Position numbers and translations under genes: made by a program
Notes under the pieces: generated by a model
What the model saw: the letters and a program-made list of their open reading frames with translations, nothing else
Databases searched by the model: none
Told to the model about the DNA's origin: nothing
Shown: positions 6,571 to 14,525 of the stretch, one piece after another
Numbering within the stretch: the stretch's first letter is position 1
Layout of the letters: every line of letters starts with the position of its first letter
Assembly (NCBI GenBank): GCA_009392095.1
Contig: VFHF01000213.1
Location: forward strand, 1-19,067
From: SAR202 cluster bacterium
Lineage (GTDB): Bacteria > Chloroflexota > Dehalococcoidia > Lucifugimonadales > UBA3495
Length of the DNA: 19,067 bases
Reading direction: 5' to 3'

Positions 6571-7542
6571 TCAGGATTCGTCATGGCGGTGATTCGGGGT
6601 CAATCCCTCCGGGTGTTCGATGTGGTGGTCTTCGGCACAGTTCTCCATGGAGTCTTCCAACTGAATGGTGACATGCCCAACGCCAAACTCGCTGGAGGCG
6701 ATTTCCCGCAGCCGCTGTAAGACCGGATTGGGGTCTTGCATCACCGTGGCGTCGGCGGTGACGTGGGCGCTTAGCGCATCGTATCCAGTGGTGATGGACC
6801 AGGCATGGATATCGTGTACGCCGGTCACACCATCCAGTTCCTCCAAGCGCTGGCATAGCTGGTGCAGGTCCAAGTGGGACGGCGTCCCCTCCATCAGAAC
6901 ATGTACGACCTTCCAAAGCAACCGGAAGGAGCTGGCCAGGACGAGCACGCCGATGACTATGCCGAATATCGGATCGGCGATATCCCAACCCAATGACAGG
7001 ACCAGCACGCCCGCAACCACCACTGCCACCGAACCCAGAAGGTCGGCGATCACGTGAAGGAACGCCCCTTCAACGTTCAGACTCTCTCCCGCCGACCGGT
7101 GCAGGACCCCAGCGGCGGCCATGTTCACAAAAAGCCCTGCGACGCCTACGCCCAGCATCAGTCCGCCATCGACGTCTAGGGTGTCGTCAAAGCGGCGGGA
7201 GGCTTCAAAAAATATCAGAGCAGCAATGAACCACAAGCTCAGGGCGTTGAGCATTGCCGCCAGAATCTCGGTGCGGTGGAACCCGAAGGTCTGTTCGATG
7301 GAGGCTGGACGGCCGGCGACCCAGATCGCCAGCAGAGCCAGTCCGATGGCGGCGGCGTCGGTCAGCATGTGTCCGGCGTCGGCTAGGAGAGCCAGGCTGC
7401 CGGAGACCAACCCACCGACCACCTCAACGACCATGTAGGCCATGATCAGCACCAGTGAGATGCTGAGGCTGCGCCGGCTGGCCGAGCGGTGGCCGTGGTT
7501 ACGCTCCGAATGGGAGAGGATAGGCTGTTTCGATGCGTCCAT
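6571..7542 (-). CDS. Cation diffusion facilitator (CzcD-like Zn2+ exporter)
   Basis: 323-residue proton-coupled divalent-metal exporter of the inner membrane (CDF family). It has six spans, then a cytoplasmic ferredoxin-like domain from about residue 215. Transport-site ligands are present: His58 and Asp62 in ADAGHMLTD (TM2), and His163 and Asp167 in FLHVIAD (TM5). His/Asp at both positions favours zinc. GVHDIHAWSIT and the His-rich C-terminal tail (DHHIEH, NHRHDES) are typical of CzcD/ZitB. I take ATG 7542, giving a short polar N-terminus with SHSERNHGH. The open frame runs on to 7677, but that would overlap the upstream gene and add a non-homologous leader; ATG 7596 is also possible. It lies between the EthD gene and the FixH-like gene in the same unit. 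Confidence 0.88.
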   Translation of the reverse strand: MDASKQPILSHSERNHGHRSASRRSLSISLVLIMAYMVVEVVGGLVSGSLALLADAGHMLTDAAAIGLALLAIWVAGRPASIEQTFGFHRTEILAAMLNALSLWFIAALIFFEASRRFDDTLDVDGGLMLGVGVAGLFVNMAAAGVLHRSAGESLNVEGAFLHVIADLLGSVAVVVAGVLVLSLGWDIADPIFGIVIGVLVLASSFRLLWKVVHVLMEGTPSHLDLHQLCQRLEELDGVTGVHDIHAWSITTGYDALSAHVTADATVMQDPNPVLQRLREIASSEFGVGHVTIQLEDSMENCAEDHHIEHPEGLTPNHRHDES

Positions 7543-7630
7543 GGGCGGTGTTAGTCCGCACCCGAATGGATTGAGGGGACTTCGGGCGCGGAGCATTTCT
7601 CCAAGCTGAGTGCTTGAACGGAGAGGCGGC

Positions 7631-8290
7631 CTAGAGTTGGAAGGTCTTCCTCCAGATTCCAGGCGAGCCTGCCGCATGGGTCATGACGTCCCGCATACGG
7701 GAGTTGTCGGGATGAATCTCCCGCTGTTCCAGCCACTCTTCAGTCTCCGAAACGTTCTCGTTCTCGAACTCGTACACGGTGGCGTATTGAGGCTCACCCC
7801 GCACGGCCCGCCAGCGCCGGCCGCGGATTACGCCGGGGCATTTTTCGTAGTTAGGCACGTAAACACCACTGTACCATTCGTTCCAATCGTCGTCGTTGGC
7901 GGCGGGAACGTCCATCCGGCCGATCTGAAGTGCGTTGGCCATGTCACTGCCGGCGATATCGTCGGTGAGCGCGCCTGGATGAATCATATCCAGAACTAGA
8001 TTGAAGAAATTGGTGCCGATGAGACTAGGGGATACCTTCTGTCCCCACTCAGTACGGGGCCGGTTCTTGAAGGCATCGGTGTTAACCACATCGACGCTCT
8101 CCAGTTCATAGACGGCCAGGTGCTTTGGGCCGCTCTTGGTGGCCTCGTAGCGGGCCGCGTTCAAGATGCCGGGAACGCCCATCAATTCCTGTAGATGTTC
8201 CTCTTGATACCATTGGTTGAAATCAGCTTCTTTATCGGCAGGTATGTCGGCTCCAACCAACATCAAGCCAGTTCCTTTCTTGTTAGCCAT
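7631..8290 (-). CDS. Tandem EthD/Dabb-like dimeric alpha-beta barrel protein
   Basis: 219 residues made of two copies of a ferredoxin-like small-barrel domain. Copy one (about 7-100) has DFNQWYQEEHLQELMGVPGI and HLAVYELES. Copy two (about 117-219) has DWNEWYSGVYVPNYEKCPGV and YATVYEFEN. The histidine of the WY..EH motif, conserved in single-domain relatives, is kept in copy one and replaced in copy two. EthD/Dabb-like proteins are small cytoplasmic proteins found in degradation clusters, and some are enzymes; the reaction here is unknown. The start is firm, with GGAGG five bases upstream of ATG 8290. A single-domain relative lies at 15,346-15,657. It sits between the alpha/beta hydrolase and the metal exporter. 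Confidence 0.7.
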   Translation of the reverse strand: MANKKGTGLMLVGADIPADKEADFNQWYQEEHLQELMGVPGILNAARYEATKSGPKHLAVYELESVDVVNTDAFKNRPRTEWGQKVSPSLIGTNFFNLVLDMIHPGALTDDIAGSDMANALQIGRMDVPAANDDDWNEWYSGVYVPNYEKCPGVIRGRRWRAVRGEPQYATVYEFENENVSETEEWLEQREIHPDNSRMRDVMTHAAGSPGIWRKTFQL

Positions 8291-8346
8291 TGCTGCCTCC
8301 GATTTTGCGGTTGAATTTTATGCCTGTTCAGGTGGTGCCATGATAA

Positions 8347-8365
8347 CCAAACCAACCTGGTTTGG
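8347..8365. other. Small hairpin between hydrolase and EthD genes
   Basis: CCAAACC (8347-8353) and GGTTTGG (8359-8365) pair perfectly around a five-base loop, nine bases beyond the hydrolase stop. There is no T tract on either strand, so it is more likely a processing or mRNA-stability structure than a terminator. It could be chance. Confidence 0.3.
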
Positions 8366-8373
8366 CTACGTGG

Positions 8374-9105
8374 CTAGACCGAGACCAGGTGCCAGACGAG
8401 TTCTCGGGGCGCGGACAGGAACGGAGAATGGCCAGTATCCATGCTGATAGTCCGGCCGCAGGGGAGGTTGGATTGCATGTCCCTCTGGTACGCAAGCTCG
8501 AGTGCGCCGTCCTGTAGGCATTCGATATAGACCCTGGGCACTCTCCCAAAATTCTCCTCTGTGGTGTTCATCGGGTCCATCAACGGGCCGGACGGCTGGG
8601 GGACCAGCATTGACTTGGCCCAGGCGGTGTCGTCATCTGAGCAGTCACTGAAAAACCGGGGTTTGAGAGAATTTTCATGGTAGATGGCGACACTCAAATC
8701 CTCCGAAACCGCCCATGAATCCCTCTGGAGTCCCGCACGGACAGTCTCGGGGTCCCGTGATGACACAGGCAACATTGCCTCACCGGATCTAAGCAACAAA
8801 GCAGTCAAGTAAACGAGGGTCTTAATCTTATCCGGGCGGTATTCCGCTGTTTGGGTGATGGTGAGCCCGCCCAAACTGTGTCCAACCAAGACCACCGGCT
8901 CGTCTTGTTGGTCTAGAACTTTGCAGGCATGTTGGGCATAAGTATCAAGGGTCACCTGGCCAGGTGGGATATCGAACTCGCCGTAGGTATTACCGGGCAA
9001 ATCGACGGCAACCACATCATGGCCCTGCGCTTCTAGCAGCGGAACAACCTTGTCCCAGCACCATGAACCATGTGACGCGCCATGCACCAATACGAAAGTG
9101 GTCAT
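8374..9105 (-). CDS. Alpha/beta-fold hydrolase (esterase/hydroxynitrile-lyase-like)
   Basis: 243-residue cytoplasmic alpha/beta hydrolase with a complete catalytic triad: Ser77 in GHSLGG, Asp199 in CLQDGAL and His226 in DTGHSPF. The oxyanion region is FVLVHGASHGSWCW (residues 4-17). Length, the HGA.HG.WCW motif and the lack of a large lid are like the methyl-esterase/hydroxynitrile-lyase branch (AB hydrolase family 6), which acts on small esters or cyanohydrins. The start is ATG 9105 with a GGGAG-type site about seven bases upstream. It stands 50 bases after the phosphatase gene. The substrate cannot be told; an ester formed or released in the same pathway is a reasonable guess. Confidence 0.87.
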   Translation of the reverse strand: MTTFVLVHGASHGSWCWDKVVPLLEAQGHDVVAVDLPGNTYGEFDIPPGQVTLDTYAQHACKVLDQQDEPVVLVGHSLGGLTITQTAEYRPDKIKTLVYLTALLLRSGEAMLPVSSRDPETVRAGLQRDSWAVSEDLSVAIYHENSLKPRFFSDCSDDDTAWAKSMLVPQPSGPLMDPMNTTEENFGRVPRVYIECLQDGALELAYQRDMQSNLPCGRTISMDTGHSPFLSAPRELVWHLVSV

Positions 9106-9138
9106 TCAATCTCTCCCGCCAACGCTAAAAGATGATTT

Positions 9139-9154
9139 CTGATAGCTAACAGCT
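9139..9154. repeat. AGCTAACAGCT-type short intergenic repeat
   Basis: CTGATAGCTAACAGCT fills the gap between the phosphatase stop (9156) and the hydrolase start. The pattern of AGCT units separated by short spacers resembles the block at 10,827-10,856. From memory, AGCTGA-rich units recur between genes in many genomes. Short and weakly supported on its own. Confidence 0.3.
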
Positions 9155-9155
9155 T

Positions 9156-9896
9156 TTACTCCAGCATTGACTCCCTGAAGTTGTCGATGGTGCTTTGGTG
9201 GACGCCGTGGTGAACCAGGAAGGCCTCGGAGCCCCCGAACTCGCTCTGAGTACCGTCTAGGTACTTCTCAATCGCAACTCTGGGGGCCATGATGCCCTCT
9301 CTGGTGGAGTTCGCAAAACCGTGCATCCTCTTGAGCCGGTCCAATATGGCGTCAATGACTTCGTTGGTCGCTAAAAAGTCTTCCACAATCTGCTCCCGGG
9401 CCACTCCCAGAACATCCAAAGTCGTGGCGGCCAATACGCCGGTCCGGTCTTTCCCAGCGCTGCAGTGGAACAGAGCGGGGTGGTTCACCGGCTGGGCCAA
9501 CGTGGCAAATGCCTGGGCTACCAGGGCGCCGGCGTTCATCAAGATCCACTGGTACATATCAGTCAGGCGTTTTTCCACCTCTTCTCCGGAGGTTGGCGGC
9601 AAAAGCCCACGGGCCTCCAGAAACGGGAATTGGTGGTACCCGATACCCGACTCGGCCAGAAGACCTCGGCCATCGTTGGAGGTGGTGCCCGCGTTGCTGC
9701 GCAGGTCCACGACGGATACTAATCCCAGGCTACCGGTGACAGTCTGGACATCTGCGTCGGTCAACGAGCTCGGAGAATCACTTCGGAATAAACGCCGCCA
9801 CTTGACCGTGCGCCCGTCACCAGTTCGATAGCCACCTAAGTCGCGAAAATTGACGCATCCTTCCAGGGTTATTCGCCGTTCCATCTTTTGTGTCAT
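9156..9896 (-). CDS. Tyrosine-protein phosphatase (Y_phosphatase3 family)
   Basis: 246-residue phosphatase with the P-loop HCSAGKDRTG: nucleophile Cys145 and Arg151 fit CX5R. The N-terminal NFRDLGGYRT (16-25) and the WRRLFRSD and VVDLRS motifs are standard for the bacterial Y_phosphatase3 family (PF13350). Members act on phosphotyrosine, phosphoinositides or other small phosphates. There is no signal peptide, so it is cytoplasmic. A general acid Asp is likely in the 64-75 region, but I cannot fix it. The start ATG 9896 lies 13 bases after the CitE-like stop and has no clear ribosome-binding site, so coupling is likely. Its presence inside a catabolic unit is unexplained; it may be a passenger or may dephosphorylate a pathway intermediate. 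Confidence 0.87.
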   Translation of the reverse strand: MTQKMERRITLEGCVNFRDLGGYRTGDGRTVKWRRLFRSDSPSSLTDADVQTVTGSLGLVSVVDLRSNAGTTSNDGRGLLAESGIGYHQFPFLEARGLLPPTSGEEVEKRLTDMYQWILMNAGALVAQAFATLAQPVNHPALFHCSAGKDRTGVLAATTLDVLGVAREQIVEDFLATNEVIDAILDRLKRMHGFANSTREGIMAPRVAIEKYLDGTQSEFGGSEAFLVHHGVHQSTIDNFRESMLE

Positions 9897-9909
9897 CAGC
9901 TAGGGCGGC

Positions 9910-10809
9910 CTAGGCCCCTTCCACCCCCATCTCTTTGGCGACGGCCAGCATGGTGCGGGCGGTCTCTTCGTGGGCAATGTCCACCATATCTCCGTCGAAA
10001 GTTACGGCTGCGCCGCCGGTGGCCCGCATCTCTTCCATGGCAGTGATCAGGCCCTGCCAGTGTTTCACGTCCTCAGGTGAAGGCGAGAACACCTTGTTTA
10101 CTACCGGCACGTGTGAGGGGTGGATTAGGTGCATGCCGGTGTAGCCCAGTTGCTTCAGTTGGATGGCCAAGGCCCGGAGTCCGTCCAGATTGTGGATGTC
10201 CATCCAACCCCCGCTCATGGGATAAGGCACCCCGGCAGAACGGGCGTCGATCAACACTTTCGACTTCAGATAGAGAGTTTCAAGTCCCTCTTGGGTCCAT
10301 TCAAATCCGATGGACCGGGCGGTGTCGCCGCCCTTGCCGCCGCTGCCCCCCATGTGCGCTACCCTGGGTGAAGCCGATGCGATCTCGTAGGCCAGTCGAA
10401 TGCTGGTTGCGGTCTCCATACCTGGGTCGATGAATATCGTGCCCACCTCCATCCCGACTTTACGCTCGAAGTGGGAAAGCAGGTTATCGACTTCCACCAC
10501 ATCAGCCGCGCTTTCAACCTTCGGCAGTAAGACGCAGTAGAGCTGCGGACAGGTTATGGCCTCCAAATCTCCGCCCGTGAGTCCTGTCTCCAGGCGGTTG
10601 ACCCGGACGGTCAGCGTAGGCTTCTCGCCGCCCAGCTCTTCGAGCATCTTGCGAACCAGGACGCGGGCCTCAGATTTGTTGGGGACCGGCACCGAGTCTT
10701 CCAGGTCCAATATCAGTGCATCGGACCCGTATTGGGGTGCTTTGCGCATCCAGTCTTCTTTGTTGCCTGGGACGTACATTGACGTCCGCAGCGGTCTGGC
10801 CGTTGCCAT
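9910..10809 (-). CDS. HpcH/HpaI aldolase/citrate-lyase family protein (CitE-like)
   Basis: 299-residue TIM-barrel lyase of the CitE/CoA-ester-lyase group, which cleaves or forms C-C bonds in beta-hydroxyacyl-CoA esters such as malyl- or citramalyl-CoA. Motifs are RTSMYVPGN (8-16), ALILDLEDSV (31-40), TVRVN with Arg69, LPKVES with Glu99, metal ligand Glu132 in METATS and probable metal ligand Asp162 in GGKGGDTARS. The region around Asp162 is glycine-rich and longer than in classical CitE, which suggests a separate subfamily. Start ATG 10809 has AAGGAG six to seven bases upstream. It follows the CoA-transferase by 46 bases, so an acyl-CoA made by the transferase is a plausible substrate. The exact acyl group is unknown. 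Confidence 0.87.
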   Translation of the reverse strand: MATARPLRTSMYVPGNKEDWMRKAPQYGSDALILDLEDSVPVPNKSEARVLVRKMLEELGGEKPTLTVRVNRLETGLTGGDLEAITCPQLYCVLLPKVESAADVVEVDNLLSHFERKVGMEVGTIFIDPGMETATSIRLAYEIASASPRVAHMGGSGGKGGDTARSIGFEWTQEGLETLYLKSKVLIDARSAGVPYPMSGGWMDIHNLDGLRALAIQLKQLGYTGMHLIHPSHVPVVNKVFSPSPEDVKHWQGLITAMEEMRATGGAAVTFDGDMVDIAHEETARTMLAVAKEMGVEGA

Positions 10810-10826
10810 AGGGAGCTCCTTCGGAG

Positions 10827-10856
10827 GCTGACAGCTTGTAGCCGTCAGCGTTCAGC
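10827..10856. repeat. Imperfect AGCTGAC-type palindrome between CoA-transferase and CitE-like genes
   Basis: GCTGAC (10827-10832) pairs with GTCAGC (10844-10849), extended by two inner GC pairs after a mismatch, and followed by a further TCAGC unit. It fills most of the 46-base gap and reaches the CoA-transferase stop (10856-10858). It resembles the shorter block at 9,139-9,154. It may be a repeat remnant or an mRNA-processing hairpin; there is no T tract. Confidence 0.35.
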
Positions 10857-12082
10857 TAGATTACGTTTTCTTCTGCCAGCTTTTTTAGGTCTTCTTCGGA
10901 TAGACCCAGGAATTTTTCGAAAATCTCTTTGTTGTGCATGCCTAAAGTTGGCGCGCCAGGCAAGATGGGGAGCTCGCCTCCGGAGAATTTCACCGGAAAC
11001 CCTGAGGCAACGCCTTCTACTGGGCCACCCATCGCTGCGTTCAGCATGGGCAACAGGCTACCCCGGTCCCAAAAATGCTGGTCATTCATAACCTGCTCGG
11101 CGGTGCGCACTGGGGCGCAGGGAACATCAAACTCCTCCAGGCGTTCCAGGGCGTCATCCAGGCTAAATTCGCCAAGCAAACGCTGTATTTCTTGGCGGGC
11201 GGCCTCCACATTAGTGGTGCGGGCCACGTAGTCACTGAATAGGGGATTCTCCAGCAGGTTCGGAGCGTCCAGGGCCCTGGACAGCCGGCCCCATTGCTCG
11301 TCGCTGGTCACCGTTAACGAAAGGTCTCCGTCCTTGGTCTCGTACAGGCCGGTGGGCCCGCTACGGCTGATGTTGCCGGTGCGCAAGGGCAGGCCGTCGG
11401 CGATAGTTTCTTCCAGGTTCTCCATGAACATCATGGAGACCAGGGTGTCCATCATCGATACGTCTAGGTATTGACCTTGGCCGGTGCGGTCTTTCTCCCG
11501 CAGGGCAGCCAAGATGGAGTAGCAGGCAAACATGGGCGTGACGAGGTCGCCGATGTAAATACCAACTTTCACAGGCGGGCGTTCTTCTTCACCATTGATG
11601 TCCATCAGACCAGCCATTCCTTGGATTTGCGGGTCGTGGGCCGGCTTGTCAGCGTAGGGGCCGGTCTGGCCGTAACCGGATATGGAGCAATAAACGATCC
11701 CTGGGTTGACCTTGGCGACTTCCTCGTAGCCGAGTCCGATGCGGCGCAGGGAGCCTGGCGCCAGATTTTCCAGGACCACATCACATTCTTTGGCCATGTC
11801 CAGGAACATCTGCTTGCCTTTGGCCGTTTTGAGGTCAATGGTGACGCTCTTAACGCCTTGAGTACGCTTGAGGAACCGGGTGGAGATGTCATCATCGGTC
11901 TGGCGTTGGATATTAGTGCCCTTCGGCCCGGCGAATGGTCCGTTGCCACGCACCGGGTCACCTTTACCGGGTATCTCGACTTTAATCACCTCTGCGCCCA
12001 TGCGGGCCAGGTTCATAGAGCAGAAGGGTCCGGCCAGATACACAGTAACTGCCAAGACCTTGATGTCTTTCAAAGGTTCCAT
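10856..12082 (-). CDS. CaiB/BaiF (family III) CoA-transferase
   Basis: 408-residue family III CoA-transferase, which moves CoA between acyl groups through an aspartyl-CoA thioester. The catalytic aspartate is Asp150 in PAHDPQIQGMAGLM, matching the formyl-CoA transferase Asp169 region. Other family marks are LAGPFCSMNLARMGAEVIKVE near the N-terminus, SVTIDLKTAKGK, VVLENLAPGSLRRIGL, VYCSISGYGQTGP and DTLVSMMFMENL. I take ATG 12082 (MEPLKDIKVLAVT), which has GGGAGAG close upstream and matches family N-termini. The frame stays open to 12151, but the extra 23 residues are not family-like. First gene of the eight-gene left-pointing unit. Partners could be itaconate, oxalate, mesaconate or similar acids; the sequence alone does not say which. 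Confidence 0.9.
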   Translation of the reverse strand: MEPLKDIKVLAVTVYLAGPFCSMNLARMGAEVIKVEIPGKGDPVRGNGPFAGPKGTNIQRQTDDDISTRFLKRTQGVKSVTIDLKTAKGKQMFLDMAKECDVVLENLAPGSLRRIGLGYEEVAKVNPGIVYCSISGYGQTGPYADKPAHDPQIQGMAGLMDINGEEERPPVKVGIYIGDLVTPMFACYSILAALREKDRTGQGQYLDVSMMDTLVSMMFMENLEETIADGLPLRTGNISRSGPTGLYETKDGDLSLTVTSDEQWGRLSRALDAPNLLENPLFSDYVARTTNVEAARQEIQRLLGEFSLDDALERLEEFDVPCAPVRTAEQVMNDQHFWDRGSLLPMLNAAMGGPVEGVASGFPVKFSGGELPILPGAPTLGMHNKEIFEKFLGLSEEDLKKLAEENVI

Positions 12083-12166
12083 ATCTCTCCCGATGTCCAT
12101 GGGTCTTTTAGTGGTTGGCGGACGGGGAATATTCGACGGCCATTCTCTCATAGATTCTGCCCGCTG

Positions 12167-12175
12167 TGGTACAAT
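12167..12175 (+). promoter_or_regulatory. Extended -10 promoter of the molybdenum hydroxylase gene
   Basis: TGGTACAAT is an extended -10 element (TGN then TACAAT, five of six to consensus), 46 bases upstream of ATG 12222. The expected start of transcription is near 12182. No good -35 box is present, which extended -10 promoters can do without. The region also holds the unmarked promoter of the divergent CoA-transferase unit. Confidence 0.45.
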
Positions 12176-12221
12176 TTCGCCATCTTCAGCCAGGCACTAA
12201 ATTACGTGTGAGGTAGACTCG

Positions 12222-14513
12222 ATGGCAGAAAACATCGTCCTGTCCAACACTGAATACAAAGTTGTGGGCACCCGGCCCATTCGCCACGATGGCACCGATA
12301 AGGTGACCGGGCGGGCAAAATACGGCGGAGACTACCAGTCTGCCGGCATGCTGTACGGCAAAGTCCTGCGCAGTCCTCACGCCCATGCCAGGATAAAGTC
12401 CATCGACATCAGCAAAGCTTTGGCCTTGCCAGGCGTGGAAGCAGTGATTACCGGCGCCGACATGCCGGGCGCCAACAAAGATGGCGCATCGCGCGGCACT
12501 CAGATGGCCAGCGACAATCTGCTGGCCCGGACCAAGGCCGTCTACAAAGGTCACCCTATCGCAGCTATTGCAGCGGCCAACCAGCACGTGGCCGAGGCTG
12601 CTTTAGACCTGATCAAGGTTGACTTTGAAGTTCTGCCGCCGGTGATGGACGTCCGCGCCGCCATGGCCGACAACTCACCGTTGATCCAAGAAGACCTGAC
12701 GACCACCGATCTGGGCGAGCGGACAGACAAGAAGAGCAACATCGCTACTCACGTTCAGTTCACCCAGGGCGATATCGAGAAAGGATTCGCCGCTGCTGAC
12801 GTGATCGTCGAGCAAGAGTTCACCAACGAGATGGTGCACCAGGGCTACTTGGAACCTCAGACGGCTTCAGCCATTTGGAACGAGAACGGCGATATCACCA
12901 TCTGGACCAGCACCCAGGGCGCATTCACAGCCCGGGACGCGATGGCCCCGTTGCTGGATGTGCCGGTCTCGAAGATAAAAGTCGTTCCCATGGAGATCGG
13001 AGGCGGATTCGGAGGCAAGATACCGGTCTACCTCGAGCCTCTGGCCGCTCTGCTCTCTAAGAAGACCGGACGCGCGGTCAAGATGACCATGACGCGGGCC
13101 GAGACGTTCGAGAGCACTGGGCCGACGTCGGGCACCTACATAAAGGTGAAGATGGGGGCCACCCAGGACGGCAAGATCGTCGCCGCCCAAGGTTACCTGG
13201 CCTACGAAGCAGGCGGATTCCCCGGCTCTCTGGTGGGCGCCGGCACCCAGTGTATCTTCGCACCCTACGACATCGAAAACATGCACGTTGACGGGTATGA
13301 CGTGCTCGTGAATAAACCCAAGGTCGCCCCATACCGGGCGCCCGCCGCCCCTAATGCCGCATTCGCCGGTGAGCAGGTGGTAGACGCCTTGGCGCAGAAA
13401 CTCAACCTAGACCCTCTGGAATTCCGGCTGATGAACGCCGCCAAGGAGGGCACCCGCCGAGTTGACGGACCTATCTACCCCGTAATCGGGAATGTTGAGT
13501 GTCTGGAAGCGGCCAAGAATTCGGCCCAATACAACACCGAACTCAAGGGGCCATACCGCGGCCGCGGTGTGGCCACAGGATTCTGGTTCAACATCGGCTT
13601 CCAGTCCAGTTGCGCCATCTCGGTCAACGCCGACGGCACTGTTAGCTTGGTTGAAGGCTCCACCGATATCGGCGGCACCCGGGCCTCCATCGCCATGCAG
13701 GCAGCCGAGGTGCTGGGCATACCCGCTGAGGATGTCCATCCAAGCGTGGCCGATACTGACTCCATCGGATACACCGCCATGACCGGCGGCAGCCGCACAA
13801 CTTTCGCCACTGGCTGGGCTGCCTACGAGACCGCCCAGGCCATCAAGCAAAAGATGATCGACCGCGCGGCTTCGATCTGGGACGTATCCTCAGAGGACAT
13901 CGAACTGTCCGAAGGCGTTTACCAACACAAGACCGACCCTGAACTGAGGCTAACCTTCAAGGAGTTGGCCGGCCAGCTAGCCGGTTCGGGCGGCGGAATC
14001 TCCAGTCAGACCACCGTCGACCCCTCAGGCGCTGGCGGCGCTTTCGGCACTCACGTTGTCGATGTCGAAGTGGACCCTGAGACCGGCAAGGTCACGATCT
14101 TGGACTACACCATCGTGCAAGACGCCGGCAAAGCCATCCACCCCAGCTATGTCGAAGGACAGATGCAGGGTGGCGTGGTGCAGGGAATCGGCTGGGCTCT
14201 GAATGAAGAATACTTCTACAACACCGATGGCCGGATGGAGAACTCCTCCTTCCTGGACTACCGAATGCCAACCAGCCTGGACTTGCCGATGATCAATACC
14301 ATCATCGTGGAGGTGGCTAACCCAGGCCACCCTTACGGGGTCAGAGGCGTCGGCGAAGTGCCTATCGTTCCTCCCATGGCCGCCATCGCCAACGCCATCG
14401 CCAGGGCCACGGGAGTCCGAATGGACCACCTGCCCATGACGCCGGGCAACGTCCTGGAGGCTCTGTGGGCCAAGGACGGCGAACCGGCGGGGCTTCAGGC
14501 CGCTGCCGACTAA
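12222..14513 (+). CDS. Xanthine dehydrogenase-family molybdopterin-binding (large) subunit
   Basis: 763-residue large subunit of a molybdenum hydroxylase (xanthine/aldehyde oxidoreductase family), which uses water to hydroxylate aldehydes, N-heterocycles or similar compounds. The N-terminal a/b-hammerhead domain (about 18-135) begins RHDGTDKVTGRAKYGGD. The molybdopterin-binding part has GGGFGGK (260-266), YRAPAAPNAAF (371-381) and the C-terminal GVGE with the expected catalytic Glu712. The active-site loop lacks the CoxL signature VAYRCSFR and the AYRGAGR of form II enzymes, so it is not a typical CO dehydrogenase. GAGGT lies about eight bases before ATG 12222. No FAD or 2Fe-2S subunit, XdhC or MocA-like factor is next to it, so partners must be encoded elsewhere. 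A strong terminator follows. Confidence 0.9.
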   Translation: MAENIVLSNTEYKVVGTRPIRHDGTDKVTGRAKYGGDYQSAGMLYGKVLRSPHAHARIKSIDISKALALPGVEAVITGADMPGANKDGASRGTQMASDNLLARTKAVYKGHPIAAIAAANQHVAEAALDLIKVDFEVLPPVMDVRAAMADNSPLIQEDLTTTDLGERTDKKSNIATHVQFTQGDIEKGFAAADVIVEQEFTNEMVHQGYLEPQTASAIWNENGDITIWTSTQGAFTARDAMAPLLDVPVSKIKVVPMEIGGGFGGKIPVYLEPLAALLSKKTGRAVKMTMTRAETFESTGPTSGTYIKVKMGATQDGKIVAAQGYLAYEAGGFPGSLVGAGTQCIFAPYDIENMHVDGYDVLVNKPKVAPYRAPAAPNAAFAGEQVVDALAQKLNLDPLEFRLMNAAKEGTRRVDGPIYPVIGNVECLEAAKNSAQYNTELKGPYRGRGVATGFWFNIGFQSSCAISVNADGTVSLVEGSTDIGGTRASIAMQAAEVLGIPAEDVHPSVADTDSIGYTAMTGGSRTTFATGWAAYETAQAIKQKMIDRAASIWDVSSEDIELSEGVYQHKTDPELRLTFKELAGQLAGSGGGISSQTTVDPSGAGGAFGTHVVDVEVDPETGKVTILDYTIVQDAGKAIHPSYVEGQMQGGVVQGIGWALNEEYFYNTDGRMENSSFLDYRMPTSLDLPMINTIIVEVANPGHPYGVRGVGEVPIVPPMAAIANAIARATGVRMDHLPMTPGNVLEALWAKDGEPAGLQAAAD

Positions 14514-14525
14514 TCCAGTTAGATC

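Noticed and set aside
11471..12211. 246-codon open frame on the + strand
   Set aside because: It is antisense to the CoA-transferase gene, whose motifs are clear, and its translation shows no recognisable domain.
13407..13850. Open frame of 147 codons on the - strand inside the molybdenum hydroxylase
   Set aside because: It is a shadow frame of a well-supported gene with no ribosome-binding site or family motif.
12222..14513. Aerobic CO dehydrogenase large subunit (CoxL)
   Set aside because: The CoxL active-site signature is absent, and no CoxM or CoxS gene is adjacent.
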